A stretch of 64,000 nucleotides of DNA from Sphingomonas kaistensis (lineage in GTDB: Bacteria; Pseudomonadota; Alphaproteobacteria; Sphingomonadales; Sphingomonadaceae): positions 248,001 to 312,000 of the forward strand of contig NZ_CP145607.1 of the NCBI RefSeq assembly GCF_036884275.1, in the 5' to 3' direction. Position numbers and translations under genes: made by a program. The notes below the pieces were generated by a model. It saw nothing but the letters and a program-made list of their open reading frames with translations. It had not been told where the DNA came from and made no database searches. Below, piece after piece: positions 36,673 through 45,846 of this stretch. The number at the start of each line of letters is the position of its first letter. Within the stretch, counting starts at the first letter, position 1.

Positions 36673-37545
36673 TCAGCACCCCGCCCGGCTCTTGGCGGCG
36701 GGAAGAAGCGACTTCAGGTCCGCCCGCATCGACGCGCCATAGACTTCCTCGAGCTCGGCATACGCCTTGCACGCCTGCGCCGGCTGCTTCAGCGCGACCA
36801 GCGACTGGCCGAGATAGAACAGGCTGTCGGGCGCGCGCTCGCCCTTGGGATTGCCGCGATAATTGGCGAGCAACGCCTCGGCCGCCTCGCGCGGCTTGCC
36901 GCTGTCGAGCAGCGCGCGGCCGGCAAGATTGTTGGCCCAGCTCACCCGGCGATGCCCGGGGAAGCTCGACGCCATCGCCTTCAGCGCGGTCACCGCCTGC
37001 GGATAGCGCTTCTGGAGCCACAGCTGATAGCCCGCGTCATAGGCCGCTTCGCCATCCGCCACCGCATCACCGGTCCGCGCCGGGCGCGGCGGCTGAGCGG
37101 CGGGACGCGGCGCCGGGGTCGCTTCGGCGACGACCGGCTCTGCAGCGGGCTCGGCGGCGGCGGTGGCGGCCGGCGCGGGCGCTCCCCCGGCTTCGAGCTG
37201 GCGGATCCGCGCGTCGAACTCGGTCCTCAGCCGCGCCAGCTCGGTCTCCAGCGTCGCGACGCGATTGCCATTCTCTTCCGACAAGCGGGTCATTTCGGCC
37301 AGCTGGCGCTCCAGCGCATCGATCCGCGCCGACTGGGCGACCACCACCGTCTGGCTGGCGGCGGGCGCATCGCTGAACCCGGCGGTGTCGGCCGGCTGGC
37401 CCTTGGGAAACACCTGCCGCTGCAACTGTCGGGTCTGCCGCTCCAGCCGATAAAGCCGGTCTTCGGCCGTCGGCTGCTGCTTCTGGGCGGTGGCGGGAAC
37501 GGTGAGGGTGAGGGCACAAAGGCCCAGCAGAAGTTTGCGCGTCAT
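36673..37545 (-). CDS. cpoB: Tol-Pal system protein YbgF / CpoB
   Basis: A 290-residue periplasmic protein that links peptidoglycan synthesis with outer-membrane constriction at division. It has a signal peptide ending ATA-QK, an N-terminal trimerising coiled coil (about 25-125), an Ala/Pro linker and C-terminal TPR repeats: AYDAGYQLWLQKRYPQAVTA, then WANNLAGRALLDSGKPREAA and DSLFYLGQSLVAL. The order cpoB-tilS, with ftsH two genes on, is usual for sphingomonads. Confidence 0.93.
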   Translation of the reverse strand: MTRKLLLGLCALTLTVPATAQKQQPTAEDRLYRLERQTRQLQRQVFPKGQPADTAGFSDAPAASQTVVVAQSARIDALERQLAEMTRLSEENGNRVATLETELARLRTEFDARIRQLEAGGAPAPAATAAAEPAAEPVVAEATPAPRPAAQPPRPARTGDAVADGEAAYDAGYQLWLQKRYPQAVTALKAMASSFPGHRRVSWANNLAGRALLDSGKPREAAEALLANYRGNPKGERAPDSLFYLGQSLVALKQPAQACKAYAELEEVYGASMRADLKSLLPAAKSRAGC

Positions 37546-37587
37546 GACGTCATTTCTGTGCTGCGACCGGCCTTGACGGTCAATGAA

Positions 37588-38385
37588 CTAGCGCTGCGCC
37601 GGGGCGGCCGGAGCGGCAGGCGTTGCCGCTGGGCCACGCATCAGGTCGGCTCCCAGCAGCGAGACGTTGCTGACCGTCCGGTCGGGCGCACCGACCGCCG
37701 GCGCATCGGCGGTGCCGACCGAAATGCGGATCGACTGCGGCCGCCCGGTCCGGAGCACCGGCGCGGTGGCGGTGGCCGGCACCTCATAACTTTGTCCCGA
37801 CGCCAGCTCACCCTGGAACAGGGTCCGGCCGCCACGCTCGCTGACCTGGATCCAGGCCTGCTCGTTGGCGGTGATCACCACCGGCCCGTTGGCGGCGGGC
37901 GCGGCCGCCGGGACCGGCGTTCCGGGCGCCGGCGTTCCCGGCACCGGCGCGGTGGCTTCGGCGACCGGCTGGTCGGGAGTCAGTTCGCGATTGCGGTTCC
38001 ACAGAAAGGCGGCGGCGACGGCGACCAGCGCGAGCAGCGCCAGCACCACCACCCAGCGCGGCATCACGCGGGCAGGATCGGCCGGCTCGAACACCTGCGC
38101 TTCGGGCCGCGCGGCCAGCGCGCCGCCGCCCATTTCGGCCTTCAGCGTCTCGCCGATGGCGTTGCGATCGAGCCCGACCACGCTTGCATAGCTCTTGGCG
38201 AAGCCAATGGTGTAGGTCGGCGCCGGAAGCTTGTCCCACTCCCCATCTTCGACGCTTTGCAGGTGACGGGTCGGAATGCGGGTCCGCGCCGCGACGTCTT
38301 CCAGGGTAATGCCCTGCGCTTCGCGCGCATTACGCAATTGCTCCCCGGCCGTACCGCCGGCTTCGCTCGTCACTTCATCCACCAC
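37588..38385 (-). CDS. RodZ-like helix-turn-helix membrane protein
   Basis: A 265-residue protein: N-terminal HTH_25 domain (LRNAREAQGITLEDVAARTR, IPTRHLQSVEDGEWDKLP), one membrane helix at about 110-127 (WVVVLALLALVAVAAAFLW), a Pro/Ala linker and a DUF4115 periplasmic domain with TANEQAWIQVSERGGRTLFQ. This is the RodZ architecture; RodZ connects MreB to the envelope. Start is GTG at 38385, with an alternative GTG five codons in. No ribosome-binding site stands out. Confidence 0.88.
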   Translation of the reverse strand: MVDEVTSEAGGTAGEQLRNAREAQGITLEDVAARTRIPTRHLQSVEDGEWDKLPAPTYTIGFAKSYASVVGLDRNAIGETLKAEMGGGALAARPEAQVFEPADPARVMPRWVVVLALLALVAVAAAFLWNRNRELTPDQPVAEATAPVPGTPAPGTPVPAAAPAANGPVVITANEQAWIQVSERGGRTLFQGELASGQSYEVPATATAPVLRTGRPQSIRISVGTADAPAVGAPDRTVSNVSLLGADLMRGPAATPAAPAAPAQR

Positions 38386-38456
38386 GCGCGTTATACCCTC
38401 CCCAGGCTTTGCCCCTCCTTGTCGCGAGGTGAGCAGGCCCCGTCAATCAGAAGGGC

Positions 38457-40718
38457 TCAGTCCAACGCGATCGCGTGTCGCTTCGCCCAGTCGGTCAGCG
38501 TCTTGCGCATGTCGCGCGGCGGCTTGGCCAGCAGCGCTTCCATTTTGTTGCCGATCGCCTGCGCGTCCAGCGAGCGGATCATCGCCTTGACCGGCCCGAT
38601 CGCCGCCGGGGTGATCGAGAAATTGGTGATCCCGATCCCGACCAAGGCCATCGCCTCCAGCGGCCGGCCGCCCATCTCCCCGCACACCCGCACCGTCACC
38701 CCCGCCGCGGATGCCTCGCGCGCGACCCGGCGGAGAAAACGCAGGATCGCCGGGCTCAGCCAGTCGTAGCGCATCGCCAGCCGCGGATCGGCGCGGTCGG
38801 CGGCGAACAGGAATTGCGTTAGGTCGTTGGTGCCGATCGACAGGAAATTGATGCGCGGCAACAGGATGTCGAGCATTTCGGCCAGGCTCGGCACTTCCAG
38901 CATCGCGCCATATTCGATCCGCGCCGGCCCCGGCCGACGCGCCCGCACCCACTCGACCTGCTGCTCGAACAGGGCGCGCGCTTCCTCATATTCCCACGGC
39001 TCGGAAATCATCGGGAACATGACGCGCAGCGTGCGCCCCTCCGCAGCCTCGATCAGCGCCCGCGCCTGCGCCTTCATCAACGCCGAGCGTTCGAGGCTGA
39101 GGCGAAGCGCACGCCAGCCCATGGCCGGGTTCTCGGCCTCGTCGACCACGTCGTTCAGATACGGCAGCGCCTTGTCGCCGCCGATATCGACCGTGCGGAA
39201 GACCACCGGCCGGTCGCCCGCCGCATCCAGCACCTGCCGATACAAGCGATATTGCGCATCGCGGCCGGGCAAGGCGGCGGACACGAGGAACTGGAACTCG
39301 GTGCGGAACAGGCCGATCCCGTCGGCGCCCGTCGCGTCCAGCGCGCCCGCATCCTCGGCCAGGCCGGCATTCACCATCAGGGTCGTGCGGACCCCGTCCT
39401 TGGTGATCGGCGGCATCGAGCGGATGGCGGCGAATTCGGCCCGCCGCTTCTGGCCCATCGCCATGCGATTGTCGAAGGCGGTCACCGTCGCCCGGGTCGG
39501 GCGCACCACCAGGCTGCCCTGATTGCCGTCGACCAGCACCGTATCGCCCTCGGCCGCGATCTGGCCGATGTCCTTGACCCGCCCGATCACCGGCACGCCC
39601 ATCGCGCGGGCGACGATGGTGACGTGCGCGGTGAGCGAGCCTTCCTCCATCACCACCGCCTTCAGGCGGCGGCGGTCATATTCCAGCAGTTCGGCCGGCC
39701 CCAGGCTCTTGGCGATCAGCACCGAATCGCCCGGCAGCCCGGTCTGCGCCGCCGTCCCCATCCGCCCGCTGACGATTCGCATCAGCCGGTTAGACAGGTC
39801 CTCGAGGTCGTGCATCCGCTCTTTCAGCAGCGGATCGTCGATCTCCAGCATCCGCGAACGGGTGCGTTGCTGGACCCGCTCGATCGCGGCTTCGGCGGTC
39901 AGCCCGCTGTCGATGGCAAGATTGATCCGTCGGACCCAGCCCTCGTCATACGCGAACATCTTGTAGGTTTCGAGGATCTCCTGATGCTCGCCGGCGGTGC
40001 CGAATTCCGCCTCACGGGTCATGTTCTCGATCTGCGTCCGCATCTTGGCGAACGCCGAAATGACCCGGCTTCGCTCAAGCTCGGGATCCTCGCTCACCGT
40101 ATGCTCGACCACAACCCGCGGCTCGTGGAACACCGCCATGCCGCGCCCCATGCCGGCGACCAGCTTCAGCCCCGCCAGGCGGACCATCCCTTCGCGCTGC
40201 CCGCCGCCACGCACCGTCCCGTCGACCAGCCGGGCCCCCGCGATCAGCTCGGACAATACCATCGCCACCGTCTGCAGCGCCTCGATCTCGACATCGGCAT
40301 AAGCGCGCGGGTCGGCATGCTGCACCGCCAGCACCCCCACCCCGCGCTCACGAAAGATGATCGGGACGCCGGCAAAGCTGTGAAAGCGGTCTTCGCCCGT
40401 TTCCGGCCGATAGGCGAACGCCGGATGATTGCTCGCCTCGGCAAGATTCAGGATCCGGCCCTCGGCCGCAATCGTCCCGACCAGGCCCTGGCCCGGCGAC
40501 AGGCGGGTGACGTGCACCGCTTCCTTGTTGAGGCCGTGAGTCGCGAACAATTCCAGCGACTGGTCGCGCAGCAGGTAGATCGAACACACTTCGCTCGCCA
40601 TCGCCTCGGCGATGAGATCGACCGTCATGTCGAGCTTGGCCTGCGCCGACCCGCGCTTCGCCATCAGCTGGTGAAGCCCGGTCAGGATCTCGCGAGCGGC
40701 ATTGGCGGCAGAGGGCAT
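38457..40718 (-). CDS. ptsP: Phosphoenolpyruvate-protein phosphotransferase PtsP (nitrogen PTS enzyme I)
   Basis: A 753-residue enzyme that phosphorylates NPr from PEP. An N-terminal GAF domain (about 15-160, including GQGLVGTIAAEGRILNLAEA) precedes the EI body. The active-site His lies in SLTAHVTIVARAMGVPVIG, and the TIM barrel has FRTVDIGGDK, RVMFPMISEPWEYEEA, GTNDLTQFLFAADR and CGEMGGRPLEAMALVGIGI. The ATG at 40718 fits the family start (NAAREILTGLHQLMA). Lies downstream of the same-strand, divergent beta-barrel gene's promoter. Confidence 0.95.
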   Translation of the reverse strand: MPSAANAAREILTGLHQLMAKRGSAQAKLDMTVDLIAEAMASEVCSIYLLRDQSLELFATHGLNKEAVHVTRLSPGQGLVGTIAAEGRILNLAEASNHPAFAYRPETGEDRFHSFAGVPIIFRERGVGVLAVQHADPRAYADVEIEALQTVAMVLSELIAGARLVDGTVRGGGQREGMVRLAGLKLVAGMGRGMAVFHEPRVVVEHTVSEDPELERSRVISAFAKMRTQIENMTREAEFGTAGEHQEILETYKMFAYDEGWVRRINLAIDSGLTAEAAIERVQQRTRSRMLEIDDPLLKERMHDLEDLSNRLMRIVSGRMGTAAQTGLPGDSVLIAKSLGPAELLEYDRRRLKAVVMEEGSLTAHVTIVARAMGVPVIGRVKDIGQIAAEGDTVLVDGNQGSLVVRPTRATVTAFDNRMAMGQKRRAEFAAIRSMPPITKDGVRTTLMVNAGLAEDAGALDATGADGIGLFRTEFQFLVSAALPGRDAQYRLYRQVLDAAGDRPVVFRTVDIGGDKALPYLNDVVDEAENPAMGWRALRLSLERSALMKAQARALIEAAEGRTLRVMFPMISEPWEYEEARALFEQQVEWVRARRPGPARIEYGAMLEVPSLAEMLDILLPRINFLSIGTNDLTQFLFAADRADPRLAMRYDWLSPAILRFLRRVAREASAAGVTVRVCGEMGGRPLEAMALVGIGITNFSITPAAIGPVKAMIRSLDAQAIGNKMEALLAKPPRDMRKTLTDWAKRHAIALD

Positions 40719-40865
40719 AGGAACGGCGCTAACAGGATCAAGCCATCGGGCCAAGCGATGTGGCGCCCGAGCCACACTTCCGGCGCACCGACCTGATCAC
40801 CCGCATCCGTTGCGGCGGCTCATGCGTAATGAGGGCAATCACACAAAAATCGGAGCACTTCCTAC

Positions 40866-41699
40866 ATGCGTATTCTTTCCGCAGCGTCTGTTCTCGCCAT
40901 TGCCCTGACGGCCACCTCCGCTCAGGCGCAGGACCGCACCACCAGCTGGACCGGCCCCTATGTCGGCGGCCAGATCGGCGTCACCAACATCGACAACGAC
41001 CGCAATCCGCAGGTCCGCTTCGACACCAATCGCGACGGCACGTTCGCTGATACCGTTCGCACCGGCACCGGCGCCAACGCCTTTTCGCCCGGCTTCTGTG
41101 ACGGTCGCGCCAATGGCGTCAGCCCGCAGGGCGGCTGCGACAATGGCGACCAGGCGCTCGAAGGCGGCGCTCACATCGGTTATGACATGGACTTCGGCGG
41201 CGTCGTCGTCGGCGTGGTCGGCGAATATGACCGCACCAGCCTCGAAGACAGCGTGTCGGCCTTTTCGACCACGCCTGCCAATTACGTCCTGACCCGCAAG
41301 CTGCGCGACAGCTTCGGCATCCGCGCCCGCGTCGGCGTTCCGGTCGGCTCGGCCCTGCTGTACGCAACGGGCGGCGCGGTGCACGGCCGCTTCCGCAACA
41401 GCTTCACCAGCAGCAACACGGCGAATGCCTTTGCGGTCACTGACACGCGCACCAACGGCTGGGGCTATCGTCTCGGCGGCGGTGCCGAGCAGCGTCTCGG
41501 CGGCGGCCTCTCGGTCGGAATCCTGTATCTCTATTCGTCGATCAAGGACGATGGCGACAACCGCATCGACGTCACTCGCGGCACCGCGCCGGCGACCAAC
41601 CCCTTCGTCCTGACCAACGCCGCCGGGACGCAGTTCCAGCGCACCGACGAGCGTTTCCGCAGCCACGCCGTCAAGGCCACCGCAAGCTTCCGGTTCTGA
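40866..41699 (+). CDS. Outer-membrane beta-barrel protein
   Basis: A 277-residue porin-like protein. The signal peptide ends SAQAQD. TSWTGPYVGGQIGVTNIDND is the usual first strand of the OmpA/Omp25-like 'outer membrane beta-barrel' family, alternating strands follow, and the last residue is Phe. Two Cys in a loop (FCDGRANGVSPQGGCDNG) could make a disulfide. GGAG stands ten bases before the ATG. Role unknown; such proteins are abundant in sphingomonad envelopes. Confidence 0.85.
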   Translation: MRILSAASVLAIALTATSAQAQDRTTSWTGPYVGGQIGVTNIDNDRNPQVRFDTNRDGTFADTVRTGTGANAFSPGFCDGRANGVSPQGGCDNGDQALEGGAHIGYDMDFGGVVVGVVGEYDRTSLEDSVSAFSTTPANYVLTRKLRDSFGIRARVGVPVGSALLYATGGAVHGRFRNSFTSSNTANAFAVTDTRTNGWGYRLGGGAEQRLGGGLSVGILYLYSSIKDDGDNRIDVTRGTAPATNPFVLTNAAGTQFQRTDERFRSHAVKATASFRF

Positions 41700-41706
41700 T
41701 CCGGCT

Positions 41707-42606
41707 TTAGTTGCGCATGATCTCGCCTATCTCCGCATTCCTGCGGAGATAGGCGTCGCGCTTGCACACATCGGTGTCGCAGGCGCGGAGGCGCGCGAGA
41801 AACGTCTCGCGAGTCGTGGTCAGCCGAGCCCTTTTGGCCTCGGTGCCATAGCGAAAGCTCTGATCAGTCAGGATCTGGAGATGCCGTTCGAGCGGCGCCA
41901 GCTCCACCTTCGGGCTGGCGTCGACGGGCGCCGGGGCGGGCGCCGCAGCCCGCACGTCGCTCCGTGAAGCCACCGGCGCCGCAACCGAAACCTCAACCTT
42001 CGACGCAGACGGTCGGCGCTGCTGCCCTTCGGCTTCGGCGCTTCGCGTCGGCAAGCGCGGCGGCGCGCTGACCGGAAGCGGCGGTGTGACCACCACCGGA
42101 CGCTCAACCTCCGGTTCTTGGTCGGCCCGGGGCGCCGGCGGCGCTGGCTCTTCCGGCGCGATCCGCCGATGCATCGCCGCGCGATCCTCGGCCGGGCGAA
42201 TATCGGGCTCGGCAAACGCCGCCGCCGCCGGACGCGTCGCCATGTCGGCCATCTTCGGGGCCGGCATCAATTGCGGTTGCCCGAGCGCCCACCAGCCGAG
42301 CCCGATCGTGCCCGCCGCCAGCAGCAGAAACAGATTGCGCCCCGTCGCCCCGCCGCGCACCCGCTCGCCGGTGGCGATCGCGCCGCCCGGCTGGAACCGC
42401 GCCTGGCGCGTCTCGTCATAGGCTGCCCGCCGCTCGGGATCGCGCAGCACGTCCCACGCGGCCGTTACCGCCTTGGCCCGCGCCGGATCGGCCTCCGCCC
42501 CGCCGCCATCGGGGTGAAAGCGCCGCATCAGAGCCAGATACGCGCTGCGGATCGCCACCGGATCGGCCTTGGGATCGACCCCCAGGGTGCGATAGTGGCT
42601 GGTCAT
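41707..42606 (-). CDS. J-domain protein with one membrane helix
   Basis: A 299-residue protein. The first 70 residues are a J domain: HYRTLGVDPKADPVAIRSAY, then LMRRFHPDGGG with the HPD motif that triggers DnaK. A membrane helix at about 92-108 (NLFLLLAAGTIGLGWWALG) separates it from a long Pro/Ala-rich region and a small C-terminal helical domain with two Cys (RACDTDVCKRDAYLRR). A cytoplasmic J domain with an exported tail is implied. Confidence 0.85.
   Translation of the reverse strand: MTSHYRTLGVDPKADPVAIRSAYLALMRRFHPDGGGAEADPARAKAVTAAWDVLRDPERRAAYDETRQARFQPGGAIATGERVRGGATGRNLFLLLAAGTIGLGWWALGQPQLMPAPKMADMATRPAAAAFAEPDIRPAEDRAAMHRRIAPEEPAPPAPRADQEPEVERPVVVTPPLPVSAPPRLPTRSAEAEGQQRRPSASKVEVSVAAPVASRSDVRAAAPAPAPVDASPKVELAPLERHLQILTDQSFRYGTEAKRARLTTTRETFLARLRACDTDVCKRDAYLRRNAEIGEIMRN
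41724..41755. other. Perfect 14-bp hairpin inside the 3' end of the J-domain gene
   Basis: CGCCTATCTCCGCA and TGCGGAGATAGGCG pair perfectly around TTCC. It encodes part of the last 16 residues of the J-domain protein and lies just before its stop at 41707. No T-run follows, so it may protect mRNA ends or slow convergent transcription from the beta-barrel gene. Confidence 0.6.
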
Positions 42607-42706
42607 CGTGTCGCCCGTGGTCCCCGCTGCGTCGCGCTTGCGGGGATTGCTTCTACGAGCGAGGCGGGGCCTTGGCGATGGCTTTCGTCAGCCGCCGCCG
42701 CCCAGG

Positions 42707-43453
42707 TCAGGCGACGCGCAGGACGGCGGTCCGGCGGCGACGCATGGACGCGCCGATGGCACCGAAGCCGACCAGCATCATCGCCCAGGTGCCGGGCTCG
42801 GGCACCGCCGAGGTGACGGTGATCGCGCTCAGCTTGAAGCCATCGAGGACGTTGTCGGAATTGCTCCGCGCCGCACCGATCAGCCAGACATTGCCGGCGT
42901 TGCTGCCCGACGCCAGATTGGTCTGGAAGCCGGTGCCGAGGTTGCCGGACACGTTCCACAAATTGCCGTTGAGCGCGGTGAAGACGGCATTGCTGGTCGC
43001 GATCGCCGTGGTCGCCGGCACCGTGCTGGCGAACAATCCGCTCGCGGTGGCGAAGCTGACCGAAGCGTCATTGTCCAGCGCCTGCCCGTTCTGGCTGTAG
43101 GGCGTGAGCTTGGCCGAGGAGAGGTTCACCGCCTGGTTGAAGACCAGCAGGATGAAATCGTTGCGCAGGTAATTGTCGACCGCATGGGCATTGCCCGATC
43201 CGTCGCCTTCGGTCGGATTGGTCACGCCAAGACCGCTGCTGAACGAACCAAGATACGCTGTTTCGAGCGTCGAGCCGGTGTAGGACCAGGCGGTGGCCTG
43301 CACCGTGATGCCGTCGGCGGAAAAGGCCCGGACGTTGCCATCCGCGCCGTCGCCGGGCGAATTGCCGGTGAAGGTGATCACGGCCGCCGAAGCGGGTGTC
43401 GATACAGCGAACGCGGCCGCCAGAGTGGCAGCAACGACAGTCTTGCGAATCAT
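42707..43453 (-). CDS. Second secreted PEPxxWA-CTERM protein
   Basis: A 248-residue secreted protein, signal peptide MIRKTVVAATLAAAFAVSTP to ASA. The C-terminus VPEPGTWAMMLVGFGAIGAS plus RRRR is nearly identical to that of the gene at 5110-5814, also at DNA level, while the bodies share no clear similarity. The body is Asn/Ser/Gly-rich with beta character (ITFTGNSPGDG, DNYLRNDFILLVFN). AT-rich DNA upstream (43470-43495) probably holds the promoter. Confidence 0.88.
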   Translation of the reverse strand: MIRKTVVAATLAAAFAVSTPASAAVITFTGNSPGDGADGNVRAFSADGITVQATAWSYTGSTLETAYLGSFSSGLGVTNPTEGDGSGNAHAVDNYLRNDFILLVFNQAVNLSSAKLTPYSQNGQALDNDASVSFATASGLFASTVPATTAIATSNAVFTALNGNLWNVSGNLGTGFQTNLASGSNAGNVWLIGAARSNSDNVLDGFKLSAITVTSAVPEPGTWAMMLVGFGAIGASMRRRRTAVLRVA

Positions 43454-43530
43454 TTCGTAAACCCCCGAGCTAATTAAATTCGCATTAATTCGGGTGGGCG
43501 GGGTCTGCGAGTGGATTTATTCTGGCCCTT

Positions 43531-43550
43531 GTCTCGTTTTGATACGAGAC
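43531..43550 (-). terminator. Weak hairpin after the nitronate monooxygenase-like gene
   Basis: GTCTCGT, a six-base loop and ACGAGAC form a perfect seven-pair stem four bases after the stop at 43555. No T-run follows on the minus strand, so termination is uncertain. Confidence 0.35.
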
Positions 43551-43554
43551 TGGT

Positions 43555-44559
43555 TTAGCTCCGCCGCTCGAGCGCTGTTTCGGCTTCCGCCACCAGCTCG
43601 GCGATGATCTCGGCGGTTGGCTGCTCCTTGGTCACCATGCCAACTGACTGCCCAGCCATCACGCTGCCGGTTTCGACATCGCCGTCGATCACCGCCCGCC
43701 TGAGCGCGCCCGCCCAATAATGCTCGATCTGCAATTGCGCTTCGGCCATTTCCAAGCGCTTGCCGTCGAGATGCTCGGCGATCTCGCGCTGCTTGGCGGC
43801 GAAGCGCTCGGTTTCCTTGTTCTTCAAGGCGCGCACCGGAATCACCGGCAGGCGCGGGTCGATCTGTACGCTCGGCACTGCATCGCGCGCGCTGGCGCGG
43901 ATGAACGCCTTCTTGAAGTTGGCATGCGCGATGCTTTCGGTCGCGCAGACGAAGCGGGTGCCGAGCTGCACGCCCGCCGCGCCCATTTCCAGATACGCCG
44001 CGATCGCCTCGCCCCGGCCGATCCCGCCGGCCAGGAACACCGGGATCTGCTCGGCCATGTGCGGCAGGATTTCCTGCGCCAGCACGGTGGTCGAGACCGG
44101 CCCGATATGGCCGCCCGCTTCCATCCCTTCGATCACGATCGCGTCCGCGCCCGATCGCATCAGCTTTTTGGCGAGGCTTAGCGCAGGCGCAAAGGCGATC
44201 AGCTTGGCGCCCGTCCCCTTGATCCGGTCGATCGCCCCGCTCGGCGGCAAGCCGCCCGCAAGCACGATATGCCCGACCCCATGCCGCCCACAGACATCGA
44301 TCAGCTGGTTCAATTGCGGGTGCATGGTGATGAGATTGACGCCGAAGGGCTTGTCCGTGCGCTTCTTCGTCTCGGCGATTTCGGTGTCGAGCAGCTCGGG
44401 GTTCATCGCCCCGCAGGCGATCACGCCGAACCCGCCGGCATTGCTGATCGCCGCCACCAGATTGCGCTCGCTGACCCAGCTCATCGCCCCGCCCAGAATG
44501 GCGTAGCGCGTGCCCAGAAACTCGGCGCCGCGCGCCATCAGGGTATCCAAACGGCTCAA
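43555..44559 (-). CDS. Nitronate monooxygenase / 2-nitropropane dioxygenase family flavoprotein
   Basis: A 334-residue FMN-dependent TIM-barrel protein. Features are YAILGGAMSWVSERNLVAAI, NAGGFGVIACG, GVNLI, the phosphate-binding FLAGGIGRGEAIAAYLEMGA and AAGVQLGTRFVCATES. The family includes nitronate monooxygenase and FabK-like enoyl reductases; the exact substrate is unknown. The TTG at 44559 is chosen: AGGAG is eight bases upstream and TTGA overlaps the lysC stop. Confidence 0.88.
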   Translation of the reverse strand: MSRLDTLMARGAEFLGTRYAILGGAMSWVSERNLVAAISNAGGFGVIACGAMNPELLDTEIAETKKRTDKPFGVNLITMHPQLNQLIDVCGRHGVGHIVLAGGLPPSGAIDRIKGTGAKLIAFAPALSLAKKLMRSGADAIVIEGMEAGGHIGPVSTTVLAQEILPHMAEQIPVFLAGGIGRGEAIAAYLEMGAAGVQLGTRFVCATESIAHANFKKAFIRASARDAVPSVQIDPRLPVIPVRALKNKETERFAAKQREIAEHLDGKRLEMAEAQLQIEHYWAGALRRAVIDGDVETGSVMAGQSVGMVTKEQPTAEIIAELVAEAETALERRS

Positions 44560-45794
44560 GCAACGCGCTCCTGGTCGAGGCCGAACGCGGTGTGCAGCAC
44601 GCGCACCGCCAGTTCGGTATAGGCTTCGGGGATCAGCACGCTGACCTTGATCTCGCTGGTGGTGATGGCGAGGAGATTGATCCCCCGCTCGGCCAGCGTG
44701 TCGAACATCTTGGCCGCGATCCCGGCGTTGGACCGCATCCCCACGCCCACCGCGCTGATCTTCACCACGTCGGTATCGGTCAGGATATCGGTAAAGCCTG
44801 CCGCATCCTTGATCGTCTCCAGCTCGGCGACCGTCTCGGGCAGGCTCGCGGTCGGCACCGTGAAGGTGAGATCGCTCGGTTCGCCCGCTCGCGCGACCGA
44901 TTGGACGATCATGTCGACGTTGATGTTGGCCGCCGCCAGCGGGCGGAAGATCGCCGCCACCGCGCCCGGCCGGTCGGGCAGCCCGCGCAACGTGATCCGC
45001 GCTTCGTTGAGGTCGTGAGCGATGCCCGTGATGATGTTGCGTTCCATGTTCGATTCCTCGACCGCCTCTTCCCCGGCGATAAGCGTGCCCGGCCGGTCCT
45101 CGAACGAGGACAAGACCTTCAAGGGCATGTTGAAGCGCATGGCCAGCCCGACCGAGCGGGTCTGGAGCACCTTGGCCCCGACCGACGCCAGCTCGAGCAT
45201 CTCCTCGTAAGTGACGAGATCGAGCTTCGCCGCCCGCGGGACGATGCGCGGGTCGGTGGTGTAGACCCCATCGACGTCGGTATAGATGTCGCAGCGATCG
45301 GCCTTCATCGCGATCGCCAGCGCCACCGCCGATGTGTCCGAACCGCCCCGGCCGAGCGTCGCCAACGCGCCTTCGCCGGTCACGCCCTGAAACCCCGGGA
45401 TCACCGCCACCCCGCCCGCTGCGAATGCGCGGTCGAGCACGGCGACGTCGATATCCTCGATCAGCGCGCTGACATGACCCGACGCGCGGATCGGCAGCTG
45501 CCAGCCCATGTAGGAGCGCGCCTTGACCCCCATCCCCTGAAGCGTGATCGCCAGCAAGCCGCTGGTCACCTGCTCGCCCGAGGCCACCACCACATCATAT
45601 TCGCGCGGGTCGTAGAGCGGCGCGGCCTCGCGGCACATCTGCACCAGCCGGTCGGTTTCGCCCGCCATCGCGGAGACTACCACCGCGACCTCATGCCCGG
45701 CCTCGACCTCGCGCTTCACCCGCTCGGCGACATGGCGGATGCGCTCCATCCCGGCCATCGACGTGCCCCCGAATTTCATCACGATGCGGGCCAT
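44556..45794 (-). CDS. lysC: Aspartate kinase
   Basis: A 412-residue enzyme making aspartyl phosphate for lysine, threonine, methionine and diaminopimelate. The kinase start is IVMKFGGTSMAGMERI, with VVVSAMAGETDRL, ASGEQVTSGLLA and LGRGGSDTSAVALA. Two ACT domains follow (about 265-330 and 345-412), so lysine/threonine feedback is likely. No riboswitch-like leader fits the 52 bases upstream. Confidence 0.96.
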   Translation of the reverse strand: MARIVMKFGGTSMAGMERIRHVAERVKREVEAGHEVAVVVSAMAGETDRLVQMCREAAPLYDPREYDVVVASGEQVTSGLLAITLQGMGVKARSYMGWQLPIRASGHVSALIEDIDVAVLDRAFAAGGVAVIPGFQGVTGEGALATLGRGGSDTSAVALAIAMKADRCDIYTDVDGVYTTDPRIVPRAAKLDLVTYEEMLELASVGAKVLQTRSVGLAMRFNMPLKVLSSFEDRPGTLIAGEEAVEESNMERNIITGIAHDLNEARITLRGLPDRPGAVAAIFRPLAAANINVDMIVQSVARAGEPSDLTFTVPTASLPETVAELETIKDAAGFTDILTDTDVVKISAVGVGMRSNAGIAAKMFDTLAERGINLLAITTSEIKVSVLIPEAYTELAVRVLHTAFGLDQERVA

Positions 45795-45846
45795 GGGTCG
45801 GGCGGCAATCCTTGGGTTGAAGCGGCTTGCCTGTTAGAGGCGCGGG

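Noticed and set aside
39252..40796. 514-codon frame opposite ptsP
   Set aside because: Antisense shadow.
45795..45846. Lysine riboswitch before lysC
   Set aside because: The divergent gap is 52 bases, too short for the L box, and no such fold is visible.
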